Part shown: in pieces, positions 8,534 to 17,880 of the stretch
How positions within the stretch are numbered: the first letter of the stretch is position 1
How the letters are laid out: the number at the start of each line of letters is the position of its first letter
From: Streptomyces rubradiris
GTDB lineage: Bacteria; Actinomycetota; Actinomycetes; Streptomycetales; Streptomycetaceae
Assembly: GCF_016860525.1 (NCBI RefSeq)
Contig: NZ_BNEA01000015.1
Location: forward strand, 1,550,001-1,614,000
Direction: 5' to 3'
DNA: 64,000 nt
Notes under the pieces: model-generated
Databases searched by the model: none
The model's input: only the letters and a program-made list of their open reading frames with translations
Told to the model about the DNA's origin: nothing
Made by a program: the position numbers and the translations under genes

Positions 8534-9397
8534 TCACCGATTCGTCGGCGCGGGGGCGGGGGCGTGCCGCCGCCCGAAGCCGTCGATCCATTCGGCGGTG
8601 GCGCGCAGTCCGCCGAAGGTGTAGAAGTGCACCTTCACCACGCCGTGCCGGCCGGGGTCGTAGCGGTCGGCCAGGGCATGCAGGAAGCGGTCCGGGCCGG
8701 TGGTGCCCATGAGGTTGGTCAGCGAGAACCCGTACTTGCGGGCGACGGAGGCGCTGGTGCCGACGCCGAACCGGGTGGCGTAGCCCAGCAGCCGGCGCAC
8801 CCCGGCCGGTCCGGGGACGCCGACCCGGACGGGCAGCCGCACGCCCCGGGCGCGCAGGGCCTCGATCCAGGCGAGGACCGGGTCCGCGTCGAAGCCGAAC
8901 TGGGTGATGACGTCGCCGGCGAAGCGGTCCGCGTCGATGGCCGCCGCCTTGTCCGTGAGCGCCGACCACAGGGCCCGGTCGGTGATGCCGGGGTGGCCTT
9001 CCGGATAGCCGGCGACGCCGACGTGCCGGACGCCGTGGCGGCGCAGCAGTCCGGTGCGCAGGACGGCGAGGGCGTCCTCGTAGGGGCCCTCGGGCCGGGC
9101 GGGGTCGCCGCCGACGACGAACACGTTCTCGGCGGTGCCGTCGGCCGCCAGCCCGGCGAGGAACTCCTCCAGCGCGGGTCGGGAGGGCAGGCGGCGGGCG
9201 GAGATGTGCGGTACGGGGACGAAGCCGAGCCGCTTGACCGCGCGGGCCGCCGCCAGCCGGGTCGCGCTGTCCTCGCCGGCCAGGAAGGTGATGTTGATCC
9301 GGGTGCCGGGCGGGATGCCGTCGCGCGCCTCTTCCAGCCGGGGCACGTCCTTGCCGGTCATCTCCAGGGAGAAGTCGTCCAGCAGAGCGGGGTTCAT
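8534..9397 (-). CDS. Methylenetetrahydrofolate reductase
   Basis: A 287-residue TIM-barrel flavoprotein of the MetF family, which reduces 5,10-methylene- to 5-methyl-tetrahydrofolate with NAD(P)H. Visible are the N-terminal FSLEMTGKD (the SxExxP position is modified here), PVPHISARRLPS, VFVVGGDPARPEGPY, DVITQFGFDADPVLAWI and PVRVGVPGPAGVRRLL. The start is the ATG at 9397. The SxE-K variant and its isolation from met genes suggest a one-carbon role other than the main methionine-pathway MetF, but this is inference. The same frame stays open and codon-biased well upstream (see the leader region). Confidence 0.85.
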   Translation of the reverse strand: MNPALLDDFSLEMTGKDVPRLEEARDGIPPGTRINITFLAGEDSATRLAAARAVKRLGFVPVPHISARRLPSRPALEEFLAGLAADGTAENVFVVGGDPARPEGPYEDALAVLRTGLLRRHGVRHVGVAGYPEGHPGITDRALWSALTDKAAAIDADRFAGDVITQFGFDADPVLAWIEALRARGVRLPVRVGVPGPAGVRRLLGYATRFGVGTSASVARKYGFSLTNLMGTTGPDRFLHALADRYDPGRHGVVKVHFYTFGGLRATAEWIDGFGRRHAPAPAPTNR

Positions 9398-9879
9398 CGC
9401 GGGTCTCGTGCTCCTTGTACGACGTACGGCCGGCGCCCGCGGCCCACGGGACCGTGGCGCGGGTCCCGCCGATGATGTCACGCGCTCCGCCGGGGCCCGC
9501 GGGCAGGGCGCGGGCACAGCCGGCGGCCGGGGCCGCGCGGCACCGTCGTACGAGCCGGAGTGCCCGATGCCCTGCCGCATGGCCGAGGACTCGTACTCGG
9601 CGCGCAGCGGAAGGGCGTTGAGGGCGCTGTCGGTGGTGCCGAGCATCCGTACCGCCTGGAGCCGGGGCAGTCGGCGGGAGGCCGCGAACCGGGGCAGGGC
9701 GGGCAGGTCGCCCTGATCGCACAGCCGATGGCAGACGTGTGCCGGCGCGGTGATGCCAGGGCAGTTCTCCCCGTCTCTCCCCGTCGCGCTCGGGCCACAC
9801 CACGCCGCGCCGGCCGGACGAGGAGCCGCCGTCGGCGGCACGGGCCGGCCGCCGCCCCGGGCGCGCGGCCCCGGCCCGC
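9398..9879 (-). other. Leader/gap upstream of the reductase with protein-like in-frame sequence
   Basis: No gene with a normal start is visible. On the minus strand, from about 9760 to 9540, the reductase frame has coding-like codon use, with nearly every third base G or C. It reads as a plausible peptide (ALPRFAASRRLPRLQAVRML, then TTDSALNALPLRAEYESS). No ATG or GTG precedes it in frame. It could be a decayed gene, a leader read from a non-standard start, or chance. No riboswitch consensus was recognised. Confidence 0.35.
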
Positions 9880-10395
<516 letters not shown>

Positions 10396-10440
10396 GTCGG
10401 TCGCACCTTTCCGGACAACTCCGGCTCGGCTCGCGTCGGT

Positions 10441-11859
10441 TCAGCCCTGTCTCAGTCTCCGCCAGACCGCCTTGGCCGCGTTGTGGCCCGACATGCCGTG
10501 CACCCCGGGACCCGGCGGTGTGGCCGATGAGCAGAGGAAGACGGCCGGGTGCGGGGTGTGGTACGGGAACAGGGACAGCTTGGGGCGCAGCAGCAGCTGG
10601 AGTCCGGAGGCCGCGCCGCAGGCGATGTCCCCGCCGACGTAGTTGGCGTTGTGGGCGGCCATCTCGGCGGGCCCGGCCGTCGCGCGGGCGAGCACCCGGT
10701 CGCGGAAGCCGGGGGCGAAGCGCTCCAGCTGGCGTTCCATGGCCTCGGTGAGGTCCCCGGACCAGCCGTTGGGCACATGGCCGTACGCCCAGAAGACGTG
10801 CTTGCCCTCGGGGGCCCGGGTGGGGTCGGCCACGCTCGGCTGCACGGTGATCATGAACGGCCGCTCGGGCGCGTGTCCCTCGCGGGAGGCGGCGCGCAGG
10901 GCGGTGCCGATCTCGGCGAGGTTCGCGCCGATCTGAACGGTGCCGGCGGTGCGGGCCTCGGGCGCGGTCCACGGCACCGGGCCGTCCAGCGCGTAGTCGA
11001 TCTTGAACACGCTGGGGCCGTAGCGGTAGTTCGCGTAGTAGTCGCCGAGGCCGGCGATGCGGGCGAGCGCGGCGGGCGAGGTGTCGAAGACGTACGCGCG
11101 CGCGGGCGGCAGGTCGTCCAGGCGCTTGACCTCGAAGTCGGTGTGCACCGCACCGCCGAGGTCCCTCAGGTACGCGGCCAGGGCGTCGGAGACGGCCTGG
11201 GAGCCGCCGCGGGCCACCGGCCAGCCGCGGGCGTGCGCGGACAGGGCGAAGACCAGCCCGATGGCGCTGGTGGCGAGGCCGCCCAGCGGTGCCATCACAT
11301 GGGCGACGAGGCCGGCGAAGAGGGTCTTGAACCGCTCGTCCTGGAAGCGGCGCATCAGCCAGGTGGACGGCGGCAGGCCGGCCAGGCCGAAGCGGGCGAG
11401 GGTGACCGGGTCGCGGGGCAGCGCGGTCAGCGGCAGGGACATGAAGTCCTGGACGAGGGTGTCCCAGCGGGCGAGCAGCGGCTCGACCAGTCTGCGGTAC
11501 GGGCCCGCGTCGCGCGGTCCGAAGGAGGCGGCGGTCTCGGCCACCGAGCGGGACAGCACGGCCGCGGTGCCGTCCGGGAACGGGTGGGCCATGGGCAGCG
11601 GGGCGTGCAGCCACTCCAGGCCGTACCGGTCGAGCGGGAGGGCGCGGAACGCCGGGGAGTTGACGCCGAGGGGGTGGGCGGCCGAGCACGGGTCGTGCCG
11701 GAAGCCGGGCAGCGTCAGCTCCTCCGTGCGGGCGCCGCCGCCCACCGTGGGCTTCGCCTCGAACAGGGCCACGGAGAAACCGCGGCGGGCCAGTTCCACC
11801 GCGGCGGTCAGTCCGTTCGGCCCCGCACCCACCACGACCGCATCGAGCATCGACGGCAC
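10441..11859 (-). CDS. Phytoene-desaturase-like FAD-dependent oxidoreductase
   Basis: A 472-residue flavoprotein of the CrtI/NAD(P)-FAD amine-oxidase-like superfamily. The N-terminal dinucleotide motif [20 protein letters not shown] binds FAD, followed by [15 protein letters not shown]. The C-terminal FAD segment [22 protein letters not shown] closes the fold. Carotenoid genes are absent here, so the substrate is unknown and calling it a carotenoid enzyme would go too far. GTG at 11859 (GAAGGGG 7 nt upstream) and ATG at 11850 are both possible starts; the longer is given. It lies 45 nt upstream of the macrodomain gene on the same strand. Confidence 0.82.
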   Translation of the reverse strand: MPSMLDAVVVGAGPNGLTAAVELARRGFSVALFEAKPTVGGGARTEELTLPGFRHDPCSAAHPLGVNSPAFRALPLDRYGLEWLHAPLPMAHPFPDGTAAVLSRSVAETAASFGPRDAGPYRRLVEPLLARWDTLVQDFMSLPLTALPRDPVTLARFGLAGLPPSTWLMRRFQDERFKTLFAGLVAHVMAPLGGLATSAIGLVFALSAHARGWPVARGGSQAVSDALAAYLRDLGGAVHTDFEVKRLDDLPPARAYVFDTSPAALARIAGLGDYYANYRYGPSVFKIDYALDGPVPWTAPEARTAGTVQIGANLAEIGTALRAASREGHAPERPFMITVQPSVADPTRAPEGKHVFWAYGHVPNGWSGDLTEAMERQLERFAPGFRDRVLARATAGPAEMAAHNANYVGGDIACGAASGLQLLLRPKLSLFPYHTPHPAVFLCSSATPPGPGVHGMSGHNAAKAVWRRLRQG

Positions 11860-11946
11860 CTTCGGACCCCTTCGTCAGCCGACGGCCATTCGGGATCAGG
11901 ATATGCCGGGGCACCGACACCGCCCCGGCCCGGGTGGCCCGGCCGG

Positions 11947-12792
11947 TCAGGCGGCGGTGCGCAGCACACCGGCCACCCGGCGGGCGGTGGCGGCGTCCCG
12001 CGCGGCGGTGAACGGCAGGGCGTTGCCGCCGGTGACGCGGAACGGCTCGCCGGTCAGGGTGAGGTGCGTGCCGCCGGCCTCCTCGACCAGGAGCAGTCCG
12101 GCCGCGTGGTCCCAGGCGGCCTCCCAGGAGAACGCGACGGCGTCCAGCTCGCCCCGGGCGATCGCGAGGTACTCCAGGCCCGCGGAGCCGCACGCGCGCG
12201 GGGCGAGGCCGTCGGTCCACAGGGCGCGCAGCGCGCGCTTCTGCTCGTCGGTGGTGTAGTCCGGGTGGGAGGTGGCGACGACGAGGTCCCGGCCGGGCTC
12301 GGGCGGGCCGGCGAACAGCCGCTCGCCGTCGAGGAAGGCGCCCTGGCCGCGGACGGCGGTGGCGAACCGGCCGCGCGCGGCGGCGTACGTCCAGGAGGCG
12401 ATCACGGTGCCGTGGTGGGCGAGGGCCACCAGGGTGCAGAAGCCGTCGTCGCCGTGGACGAACTGGCGGGTGCCGTCGACCGGGTCGACGATCCAGACCG
12501 GGGTGTCGCCCCGGAGCGCCTCGTACACCGCCGGGTTGGCGTGTACGGCCTCCTCGCCGACCACCACGGAGCCGGGCAGCAGCGCGCGGAGGTCCTCGGT
12601 GAGCCGCAGCTCGGCGAGCCGGTCGGCGTCCGTGACCAGGTCGTGCGGGCCGCTCTTCTGGTCCACCTCGTGCGCGGCGAGGCGGCGGAAGCGGGGCAGG
12701 ATCTCGGCCTCGGCGGCCTCGCGGACCGCCTCCTCCACGTCGGCCGAGTGGCGGGCGAGAAACTCCTCGATGGTTTCCGTCTCTTCGATCAT
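11947..12792 (-). CDS. Inositol-monophosphatase family phosphatase
   Basis: A 281-residue Mg2+-dependent phosphatase of the IMPase/HisN/CysQ fold. It has all three metal-binding motifs: GEEAV (Glu), IVDPVDGTRQFVHG (DPxDGT) and the C-terminal FSWEAAWDHAAGLLLVEEAGG (WD-x2-AG). The short, cofactor-poor sequence is compatible with inositol-1-phosphatase, histidinol-phosphatase or an APS/PAP phosphatase, and context does not decide. Start ATG 12792 (MIEETETIEEFLARH). It sits 87 nt upstream of the FAD oxidoreductase gene on the same strand. Confidence 0.88.
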   Translation of the reverse strand: MIEETETIEEFLARHSADVEEAVREAAEAEILPRFRRLAAHEVDQKSGPHDLVTDADRLAELRLTEDLRALLPGSVVVGEEAVHANPAVYEALRGDTPVWIVDPVDGTRQFVHGDDGFCTLVALAHHGTVIASWTYAAARGRFATAVRGQGAFLDGERLFAGPPEPGRDLVVATSHPDYTTDEQKRALRALWTDGLAPRACGSAGLEYLAIARGELDAVAFSWEAAWDHAAGLLLVEEAGGTHLTLTGEPFRVTGGNALPFTAARDAATARRVAGVLRTAA

Positions 12793-12912
12793 GCCCCCAT
12801 CAGACCACGTCCCACTGACAGCCCCGGGCCCGCGGGTGCCCACGGGGTGGGATCGGGGTGAACAGCGGGGGCCCGCGGAGGGGCCTCGGTACGGTGCGGG
12901 GCGCTGGGTCCA

Positions 12913-13200
12913 GGGCTGGGCGGACGGGTACGGGCTGGGCGGACGGGTACGGGTTGGGCGGTCGGTACGGCGCCGGGTGGGGGGCCGGCCGGGGCCGTCG
13001 GCGCGGCGGGGCCCGCGGGAGGTGCCGGTGCGGGCACCGCGCACGTCGGCACGGGGCCGTCGAGCATCGTCGGCGCGGGCCTTGCGGGAGCCGTCCGCCC
13101 GGGGGCCGTCCGCCCGGGGGCCGTACGGTCCCCCGGGCCCCGGTCCCCCGGACGCCGGTCCCGCGCACGTCGTCCGTGGGCCGCGCACGTCGTCCGCGGC
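12913..13200. repeat. Cluster of short tandem repeats in a gene-free gap
   Basis: The 465-bp gap 12793-13257 carries no convincing gene but several tandem repeats. A 19-bp unit occurs twice exactly (12913-12931, 12932-12950) and once degenerate (to 12968). A 15-bp unit CCGTCCGCCCGGGGG occurs twice exactly (13091-13105, 13106-13120). A 20-bp unit occurs twice with two mismatches (13161-13180, 13181-13200). Slippage or recombination at such GC-rich units is the simplest explanation. Confidence 0.75.
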
Positions 13201-13257
13201 CCGGAGGACCGTCGGCGCGGGCCCTGAGGGCTCGTCGGTCCGGCCCCGGGCAGGGCG

Positions 13258-15141
13258 TCAGCGGCCGACCGCGTAGCCCTGCATGCCGCGTGGGTTCGCC
13301 GCCGCCGAGAGGATGCCGGTCTCCGGGTCCCGGGCCACCGCGCACAGCCGGCCCTCGGACCAGGCGGGGCCGACGGTGACGTCATGGCCGCGCCGCCGCA
13401 GCTCCTCGATCACCCCGGGGTCCATCCGGGACTCCACGGTCACGCTGCCGGGGCTCCGGCGGCGCGGGTGGAAGGAGCCGGGGAAGTTGTCGTTGTGCCA
13501 GTTGGGGGCGTCGATGGCGCCCTGGAGGTCGAGGCCGCCGCGGACGGGGGTGCGCAGGGCGGCGGCCAGGAAGAAGTGCAGCTGCCACTGGTCCTGCTGG
13601 TCCCCGCCGGGCGTGCCGAACGCCAGGACCGGTATCCCGTCGCGCAGGGCGAGGGAGGGTGTGAGGGTGGTGCGGGGGCGGCGGCCGGGGGTGAGGGTGC
13701 CCGGCAGGCCCTCCTCCAGCCAGGTCATCTGCAGCCGCGTGCCGAGCGGGAAGCCGAGTTCGGGCACCACGGGGTTGGACTGGAGCCAGCCCCCGCTGGG
13801 CGTGGCCGCGATCATGTTGCCCCAGCGGTCGACGACGTCCAGGTGGCAGGTGTCGCCCCGGGTCGAGCCGTCGGCGGCCACCTCGGCCTCACCGGCCGCA
13901 TCGGCCTCCCCGGTGACCTGCGCCTCCCCGGTGGCCTCCGCGAGGGTGGGCGCGCCGGGCAGCGGGGCGACGGTCGGCTCCCCGGCGCCCATCGGGTCGA
14001 AGCCGGGCCGCGCGCCCGCCGGCACGCACGCGTGCGCGAGAGCGGGCAGCCTCGGGAGCCGTCCGCCGGGGCTGCCGGGACGCAGGTCGTAGGAGGCCTT
14101 CTCGCCGATCAGGGCCCGCCGCCCGGCGTTGTAGGCGTCCGACAGCAGATCGGCGAGCGGCACCTCGGCGGCGTCGCCGTACCACGCCTCGCGGTCGGCC
14201 ATGGCGAGCTTGCAGCCCTCGATGAGCAGGTGGACGTAGTCGGCGGAGCCCGGGGCGGGCAGCTCGGGCGGGAGCAGGGCGAGCTGCTGGAGCAGCACCG
14301 GGCCCTGGCTCCAGGGGCCGGCCTTGCACACGGTCCAGCCGTTCCAGTCGTACGTCACCGGTGTCTCGTAGTGGGCGGACCAGCCGGCCAGGTCGGCCTC
14401 GGTGAGGGTGCCGGTGTGCCGTTCGCCGCTGGTGTCCATGGTGGGCCGCCCGGACTGCCGTACCAGGGCCTCGGCGATGAAGCCGGAGCGCCAGACCTCG
14501 CGCGCGGCGTCGATCCGCGTCTCCCGGTCGCCCGCGTGCGCGGTCTCGGCCAGCAGCCGCTTCCAGGTGGCGGCGAGCGCGGGGTTGCGCAGCAGCGTGC
14601 CGGGCCGGGGCGGCCGGCCGCCGGGCAGGTACACCTCGGCCGACGACTGCCACTCGGTCTCGAACAACCGCCGTACGCTCGTCACGGTCGCGCCGACGTT
14701 CTCCACGGGCGCGTGCCCGTGCTCGGCGTAGCCGATGGCGTACTTCAGCACGTCGTCCAGGGACTTGGTGCCGTGGTCGCGCAGCAGGAGCAGCCAGGCG
14801 TCGAAGGCGCCGGGCACGGCGGCGGCGAGCGGTCCGGTGCCGGGTACGAGGTCCAGTCCGAGGTCCCGGTAGTGGGCCGGGGCGGCGCCCGCCGGGGCCA
14901 CGCCCTGCCCGCACAGCACGCGCACGGCGCCGCCCGCGGGGGCGAGCAGGATCGGGACCTCGCCGGCCGGCCCGTTCAGGTGCGGTTCCACGACGTGCAG
15001 CACGAACGCGCCGGCCACGGCCGCGTCGAAGGCGTTGCCGCCGTCCTCCAGCACCGCCATCGCCGACTGGGAGGCCAGCCAGTGCGTGGAGGACACCATG
15101 CCGAAGGTGCCTTGGAGGGTGGGGCGGGTCGTGAACGGCAT
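13258..15141 (-). CDS. Gamma-glutamyltransferase family protein (Ntn-hydrolase)
   Basis: A 627-residue member of the GGT/cephalosporin-acylase Ntn-hydrolase superfamily. It starts GMVSSTHWLASQSAMAVLEDGGNAFDAAVA without a signal peptide, so it is probably cytoplasmic. The autocleavage Thr that becomes the nucleophile is in RGDTCHLDVVDRWGNMIA, and the small-subunit motif TPGGDQQDQ follows. An acidic TGEAQV/TGEADA/AGEAEV repeat sits just before the nucleophile. Many cytoplasmic members of this family are not glutathione hydrolases, so the substrate is open. It is a different subfamily from the secreted enzyme at 47678-49480. Confidence 0.85.
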   Translation of the reverse strand: MPFTTRPTLQGTFGMVSSTHWLASQSAMAVLEDGGNAFDAAVAGAFVLHVVEPHLNGPAGEVPILLAPAGGAVRVLCGQGVAPAGAAPAHYRDLGLDLVPGTGPLAAAVPGAFDAWLLLLRDHGTKSLDDVLKYAIGYAEHGHAPVENVGATVTSVRRLFETEWQSSAEVYLPGGRPPRPGTLLRNPALAATWKRLLAETAHAGDRETRIDAAREVWRSGFIAEALVRQSGRPTMDTSGERHTGTLTEADLAGWSAHYETPVTYDWNGWTVCKAGPWSQGPVLLQQLALLPPELPAPGSADYVHLLIEGCKLAMADREAWYGDAAEVPLADLLSDAYNAGRRALIGEKASYDLRPGSPGGRLPRLPALAHACVPAGARPGFDPMGAGEPTVAPLPGAPTLAEATGEAQVTGEADAAGEAEVAADGSTRGDTCHLDVVDRWGNMIAATPSGGWLQSNPVVPELGFPLGTRLQMTWLEEGLPGTLTPGRRPRTTLTPSLALRDGIPVLAFGTPGGDQQDQWQLHFFLAAALRTPVRGGLDLQGAIDAPNWHNDNFPGSFHPRRRSPGSVTVESRMDPGVIEELRRRGHDVTVGPAWSEGRLCAVARDPETGILSAAANPRGMQGYAVGR

Positions 15142-15398
15142 CTCTCACCTCGGTGTGCGCGCGTCGGCCGGCTTGCCCGGGAACGGCTGTCGTGATCTGT
15201 CGTGACCGGAAGCTGCCCCGCCGCGCGGCCGGCTACGCGGCCCACCGCCGATCCTGCCGGGCCCGTCCGGCACGTACATCCGGAGGCCGCCCTTGCCGGG
15301 AGCCGCGACGGGGACGGCCCCCGCCCGAAGTGACCCGCCGGGAACACCCGGGGCGGGCCGGACGTTGATCCCCACGGCATGAACGAAAGGCCAAGGCA

Positions 15399-16463
15399 GT
15401 GCACGGTGAGTACAAGGTGCCCGGCGGCAAGCTCGTCGTCGTGGACGTGGACGTCGAGGAGGGCGTGCTGCGGCGCGTCCGGGTGGCGGGCGACTTCTTC
15501 CTGGAACCGGACGAGGCGCTGGACGCGGTGAACGGCGCCCTGGAGGGCGCGCCCGCGGACACCGACGCGGCGGGGCTGGCCGCGCGCGTCGAGGCGGCGC
15601 TCCCGGCGGGGACGGTGATGTACGGCCTGACCTCGGAGGGCGTGGGCATCGCGGTGCGCCGGGCGCTCGCGCGCGCCACGGACTGGACCGACTACGACTG
15701 GCAGCTGATCCACGAGGCCCCGCAGTCGCCGGCCCTGCACATGGCGCTGGACGAGGTGCTGACCGCCGAGGTGGCCGCGGGCCGCCGGCCGCCGACGCTG
15801 CGGGTGTGGGAGTGGGGCTCCCCGGCGGTGATCATCGGCAGCTTCCAGTCGCTGCGCAACGAGGTCGACCCGGAGGGCGCCGCCCGGCACGGCGTGGAGG
15901 TGGTGCGGCGGATCTCCGGCGGCGGCGCGATGTTCGTCGAGCCCGGCAACACGATCACCTACTCGCTGTCGGTGCCCGACTCCCTGGTGCAGGGCCTGTC
16001 CTTCCAGGACAGCTACGCCTATCTGGACGACTGGGTGCTGGGCGCCCTCGGGGACCTGGGCATCCGGGCCTGGTACCAGCCGCTGAACGACATCGCCACC
16101 GACCAGGGGAAGATCGCGGGCGCCGCGCAGAAGCGGATGGTCGGGCCCGGCGGGGGTCCGGGCGCGGTGCTGCACCACGTGACGATGTCGTACGACATCG
16201 ACGCCGACAAGATGGTCGAGGTGCTGCGCATCGGGCGGGAGAAGCTGTCCGACAAGGGCACCAGGAGCGCGAAGAAGCGGGTGGACCCGCTGCGCCGGCA
16301 GACGGGACTGCCCCGCGAGGCCGTCATCGAGCGGATGATCGCCTCCTTCCGCGCGCGCTACGGCCTGGCCGAGGGCAAGGTCACCGACGAGGAACTGGCC
16401 CGGGCGGAGGAACTGGCCCGCACGAAGTTCGGCTCTGCGGAGTGGACGGCGCGCGTGCCGTAG
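15399..16463 (+). CDS. Lipoate--protein ligase family protein
   Basis: A 354-residue protein with the biotin/lipoate-transferase (BPL_LplA) fold. Residues about 105-330 contain VIIGSFQSLRNEV, the RRISGGGAMFVEPGN ligand motif and GKIAGAAQKR with the catalytic Lys. Residues 1-85 resemble the small accessory domain usually found at the C-terminus of LplA (KVPGGKLVVVDVDVEEGVLRRVRVAGDFFLEP), here placed N-terminally. It probably activates and attaches lipoate (or octanoate) to E2/GcvH proteins. The start GTG 15399 has an AAGG about 6 nt upstream. Domain order is the odd feature; the exact substrate is inferred. Confidence 0.82.
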   Translation: MHGEYKVPGGKLVVVDVDVEEGVLRRVRVAGDFFLEPDEALDAVNGALEGAPADTDAAGLAARVEAALPAGTVMYGLTSEGVGIAVRRALARATDWTDYDWQLIHEAPQSPALHMALDEVLTAEVAAGRRPPTLRVWEWGSPAVIIGSFQSLRNEVDPEGAARHGVEVVRRISGGGAMFVEPGNTITYSLSVPDSLVQGLSFQDSYAYLDDWVLGALGDLGIRAWYQPLNDIATDQGKIAGAAQKRMVGPGGGPGAVLHHVTMSYDIDADKMVEVLRIGREKLSDKGTRSAKKRVDPLRRQTGLPREAVIERMIASFRARYGLAEGKVTDEELARAEELARTKFGSAEWTARVP

Positions 16464-16655
16464 CCTCCGGCGGTCCGCGAGGCCGAAGGGGTGCGGGGCC
16501 CGGGCGGATGGCGGGCAGACCGGTACGTCGTGACCGTGGCCCGTGACCGGGTGGGTGCGCGGTGGGTTGGCACTTCCGCCCCACAGGCAGTCATGTGACA
16601 CTGTCGTCCCCCGTCCGCCCCGCGGACCCCTCCACCCCTCTCCCCCACGAGAAGT

Positions 16656-17321
16656 GTGCCCGTGCGTCCCCTCCCCCTGCCGCTCGCCCTCACCGCGCGT
16701 CTGTCGCCGGTCGCGGTGCTCGCCTGCGCCGGCTGGCTGCTGTCCTCCGGCCTCGCCGCCCCGCCCGCGTCCGGGCACCAGACGGCCCGGACCCCGTCCG
16801 CCGGCACCTCCGCCGCCGCCCCGTCCGGCACCGCGGCGGCACCCACGTACACCACCGCGCCCTCCCCCTGCGCCGCCGTCCCCGCCGCCACCCTGAAGTC
16901 CCTGGTGCCCGGCGCCGAGCCGGCCGGCAAGGAGATCCCCTCCACGGACACCGAGCTGCGCCGCACCTGTTCCTGGAACGCGCTGCACGGCTACGACTAC
17001 CGCTGGCTCGACGTGTCGTTCCAGATCGGCGAGTCGGACCAGGAGGCGGAGAAGGAGTACGAGCAGCGGGTCGCGGAGAAGAGCGGCGGCGGAGCCGTGC
17101 CGGGGCTCGGCGACACCGCGTACTCCGTCGTCGGCCTCACCACGGAGGACAAGCAGCAGACCCGCGAGGGCGTGGTGCTGGCCCGCGTCGCCAACGCCCT
17201 CGTCGTCGTCACCTACAGCGGCAGCGACTTCGAGACCCGCGAGGCGCCGACGACGGACGAGATCAACAAGGGTGCCATCAAGGCGGCGAAGTCCGCGGTG
17301 GCCGCGCTGGGCGGCGACTGA
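16656..17321 (+). CDS. Secreted DUF3558-like protein
   Basis: A 221-residue exported protein. A hydrophobic N-terminal segment (about residues 12-35) is followed by an Ala/Thr/Pro/Ser-rich linker (to about residue 65) and a globular domain that starts SPCAAVPAATLKSLVPG and contains RRTCSWN. The Cys pair and the CSW motif resemble DUF3558, a family of cell-envelope proteins of unknown function in actinobacteria. A possible lipobox VLAC is poor at position -2, so lipidation is uncertain. The start GTG 16656 was chosen, with GTG 16662 as an alternative. It is convergent with the FHA gene. Confidence 0.7.
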   Translation: MPVRPLPLPLALTARLSPVAVLACAGWLLSSGLAAPPASGHQTARTPSAGTSAAAPSGTAAAPTYTTAPSPCAAVPAATLKSLVPGAEPAGKEIPSTDTELRRTCSWNALHGYDYRWLDVSFQIGESDQEAEKEYEQRVAEKSGGGAVPGLGDTAYSVVGLTTEDKQQTREGVVLARVANALVVVTYSGSDFETREAPTTDEINKGAIKAAKSAVAALGGD

Positions 17322-17337
17322 GCCCGGCCGCCGCCGC

Positions 17338-17880
17338 TCAGTCCGCCGGTTCCTCCTCGACACCGCGGACCTCGAAGCCGGCCCTGGGGCCCAGTTCGAT
17401 CCGGTCGCCGTTGCGCAGGCGGACGGCCCGGCCGGGCACCAGGACGCGGTCGTTGACCCGGGTGCCGTTGGTGGCGCCCCGCTCGACCTCGGTCACCCAG
17501 GCCGCGCCCTCGGCGGTGTGCACGACGGTGGCGTGCCGGGCCGACACCGTCTCCTCGTCCGCCAGGAGCGCCGACGCCTCGGGCGCCCAGTCGCCGCTGC
17601 GGCCCAGCCGCAGTTCCCCGCCGCGCGGGACGTCGAGATGGCCGCCGCCGGCCCGGAACACCAGCCGCAGCACCCCGCCGGCCAGCCGCTCGGGACGGGA
17701 CCCCGCGCCCGACGGGGCCAGACAGCCGGGACATCGCGGGATGCCCGCCGGGACGACCGTGGCGCAGCGCGGGCACCGCTCGCCGAGGGGCGGGGGCTGG
17801 GCCGGGGGCGGGAGGCCGGGGAGCGTGACGCCGTCGACGGGCTGCCAGTCGTCGTCATCCCAGTCGCTCGGCTCCGTCAA
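17338..17880 (-). CDS. Zinc-ribbon/FHA-domain protein
   Basis: A 180-residue phosphothreonine-binding adaptor. After an acidic N-terminus (EPSDWDDDDW) and a Pro-rich stretch comes a CPRC...CPGC zinc ribbon (residues about 36-55). An FHA domain follows (about 85-175) with the usual LRLGRSGDW, SARHATVV and GATNGTRVNDR phosphopeptide-binding loops. It overlaps the end of the ClpB-like gene by 26 nt and is the last gene of an operon headed by a Ser/Thr kinase. Reading out phosphorylation made by that kinase is the natural inference; the partner phosphoprotein is unknown. Confidence 0.88.
   Translation of the reverse strand: MTEPSDWDDDDWQPVDGVTLPGLPPPAQPPPLGERCPRCATVVPAGIPRCPGCLAPSGAGSRPERLAGGVLRLVFRAGGGHLDVPRGGELRLGRSGDWAPEASALLADEETVSARHATVVHTAEGAAWVTEVERGATNGTRVNDRVLVPGRAVRLRNGDRIELGPRAGFEVRGVEEEPAD

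Noticed and set aside
9540..9760. Riboswitch or tRNA in the reductase leader
   Set aside because: No cobalamin, SAM or SAH riboswitch core and no tRNA T-loop consensus was found on either strand.
12789..13385. Pro/Arg/Thr-rich frames in the 12.8-13.3 kb gap
   Set aside because: They are translations of tandem DNA repeats with no start-site support and no family features.
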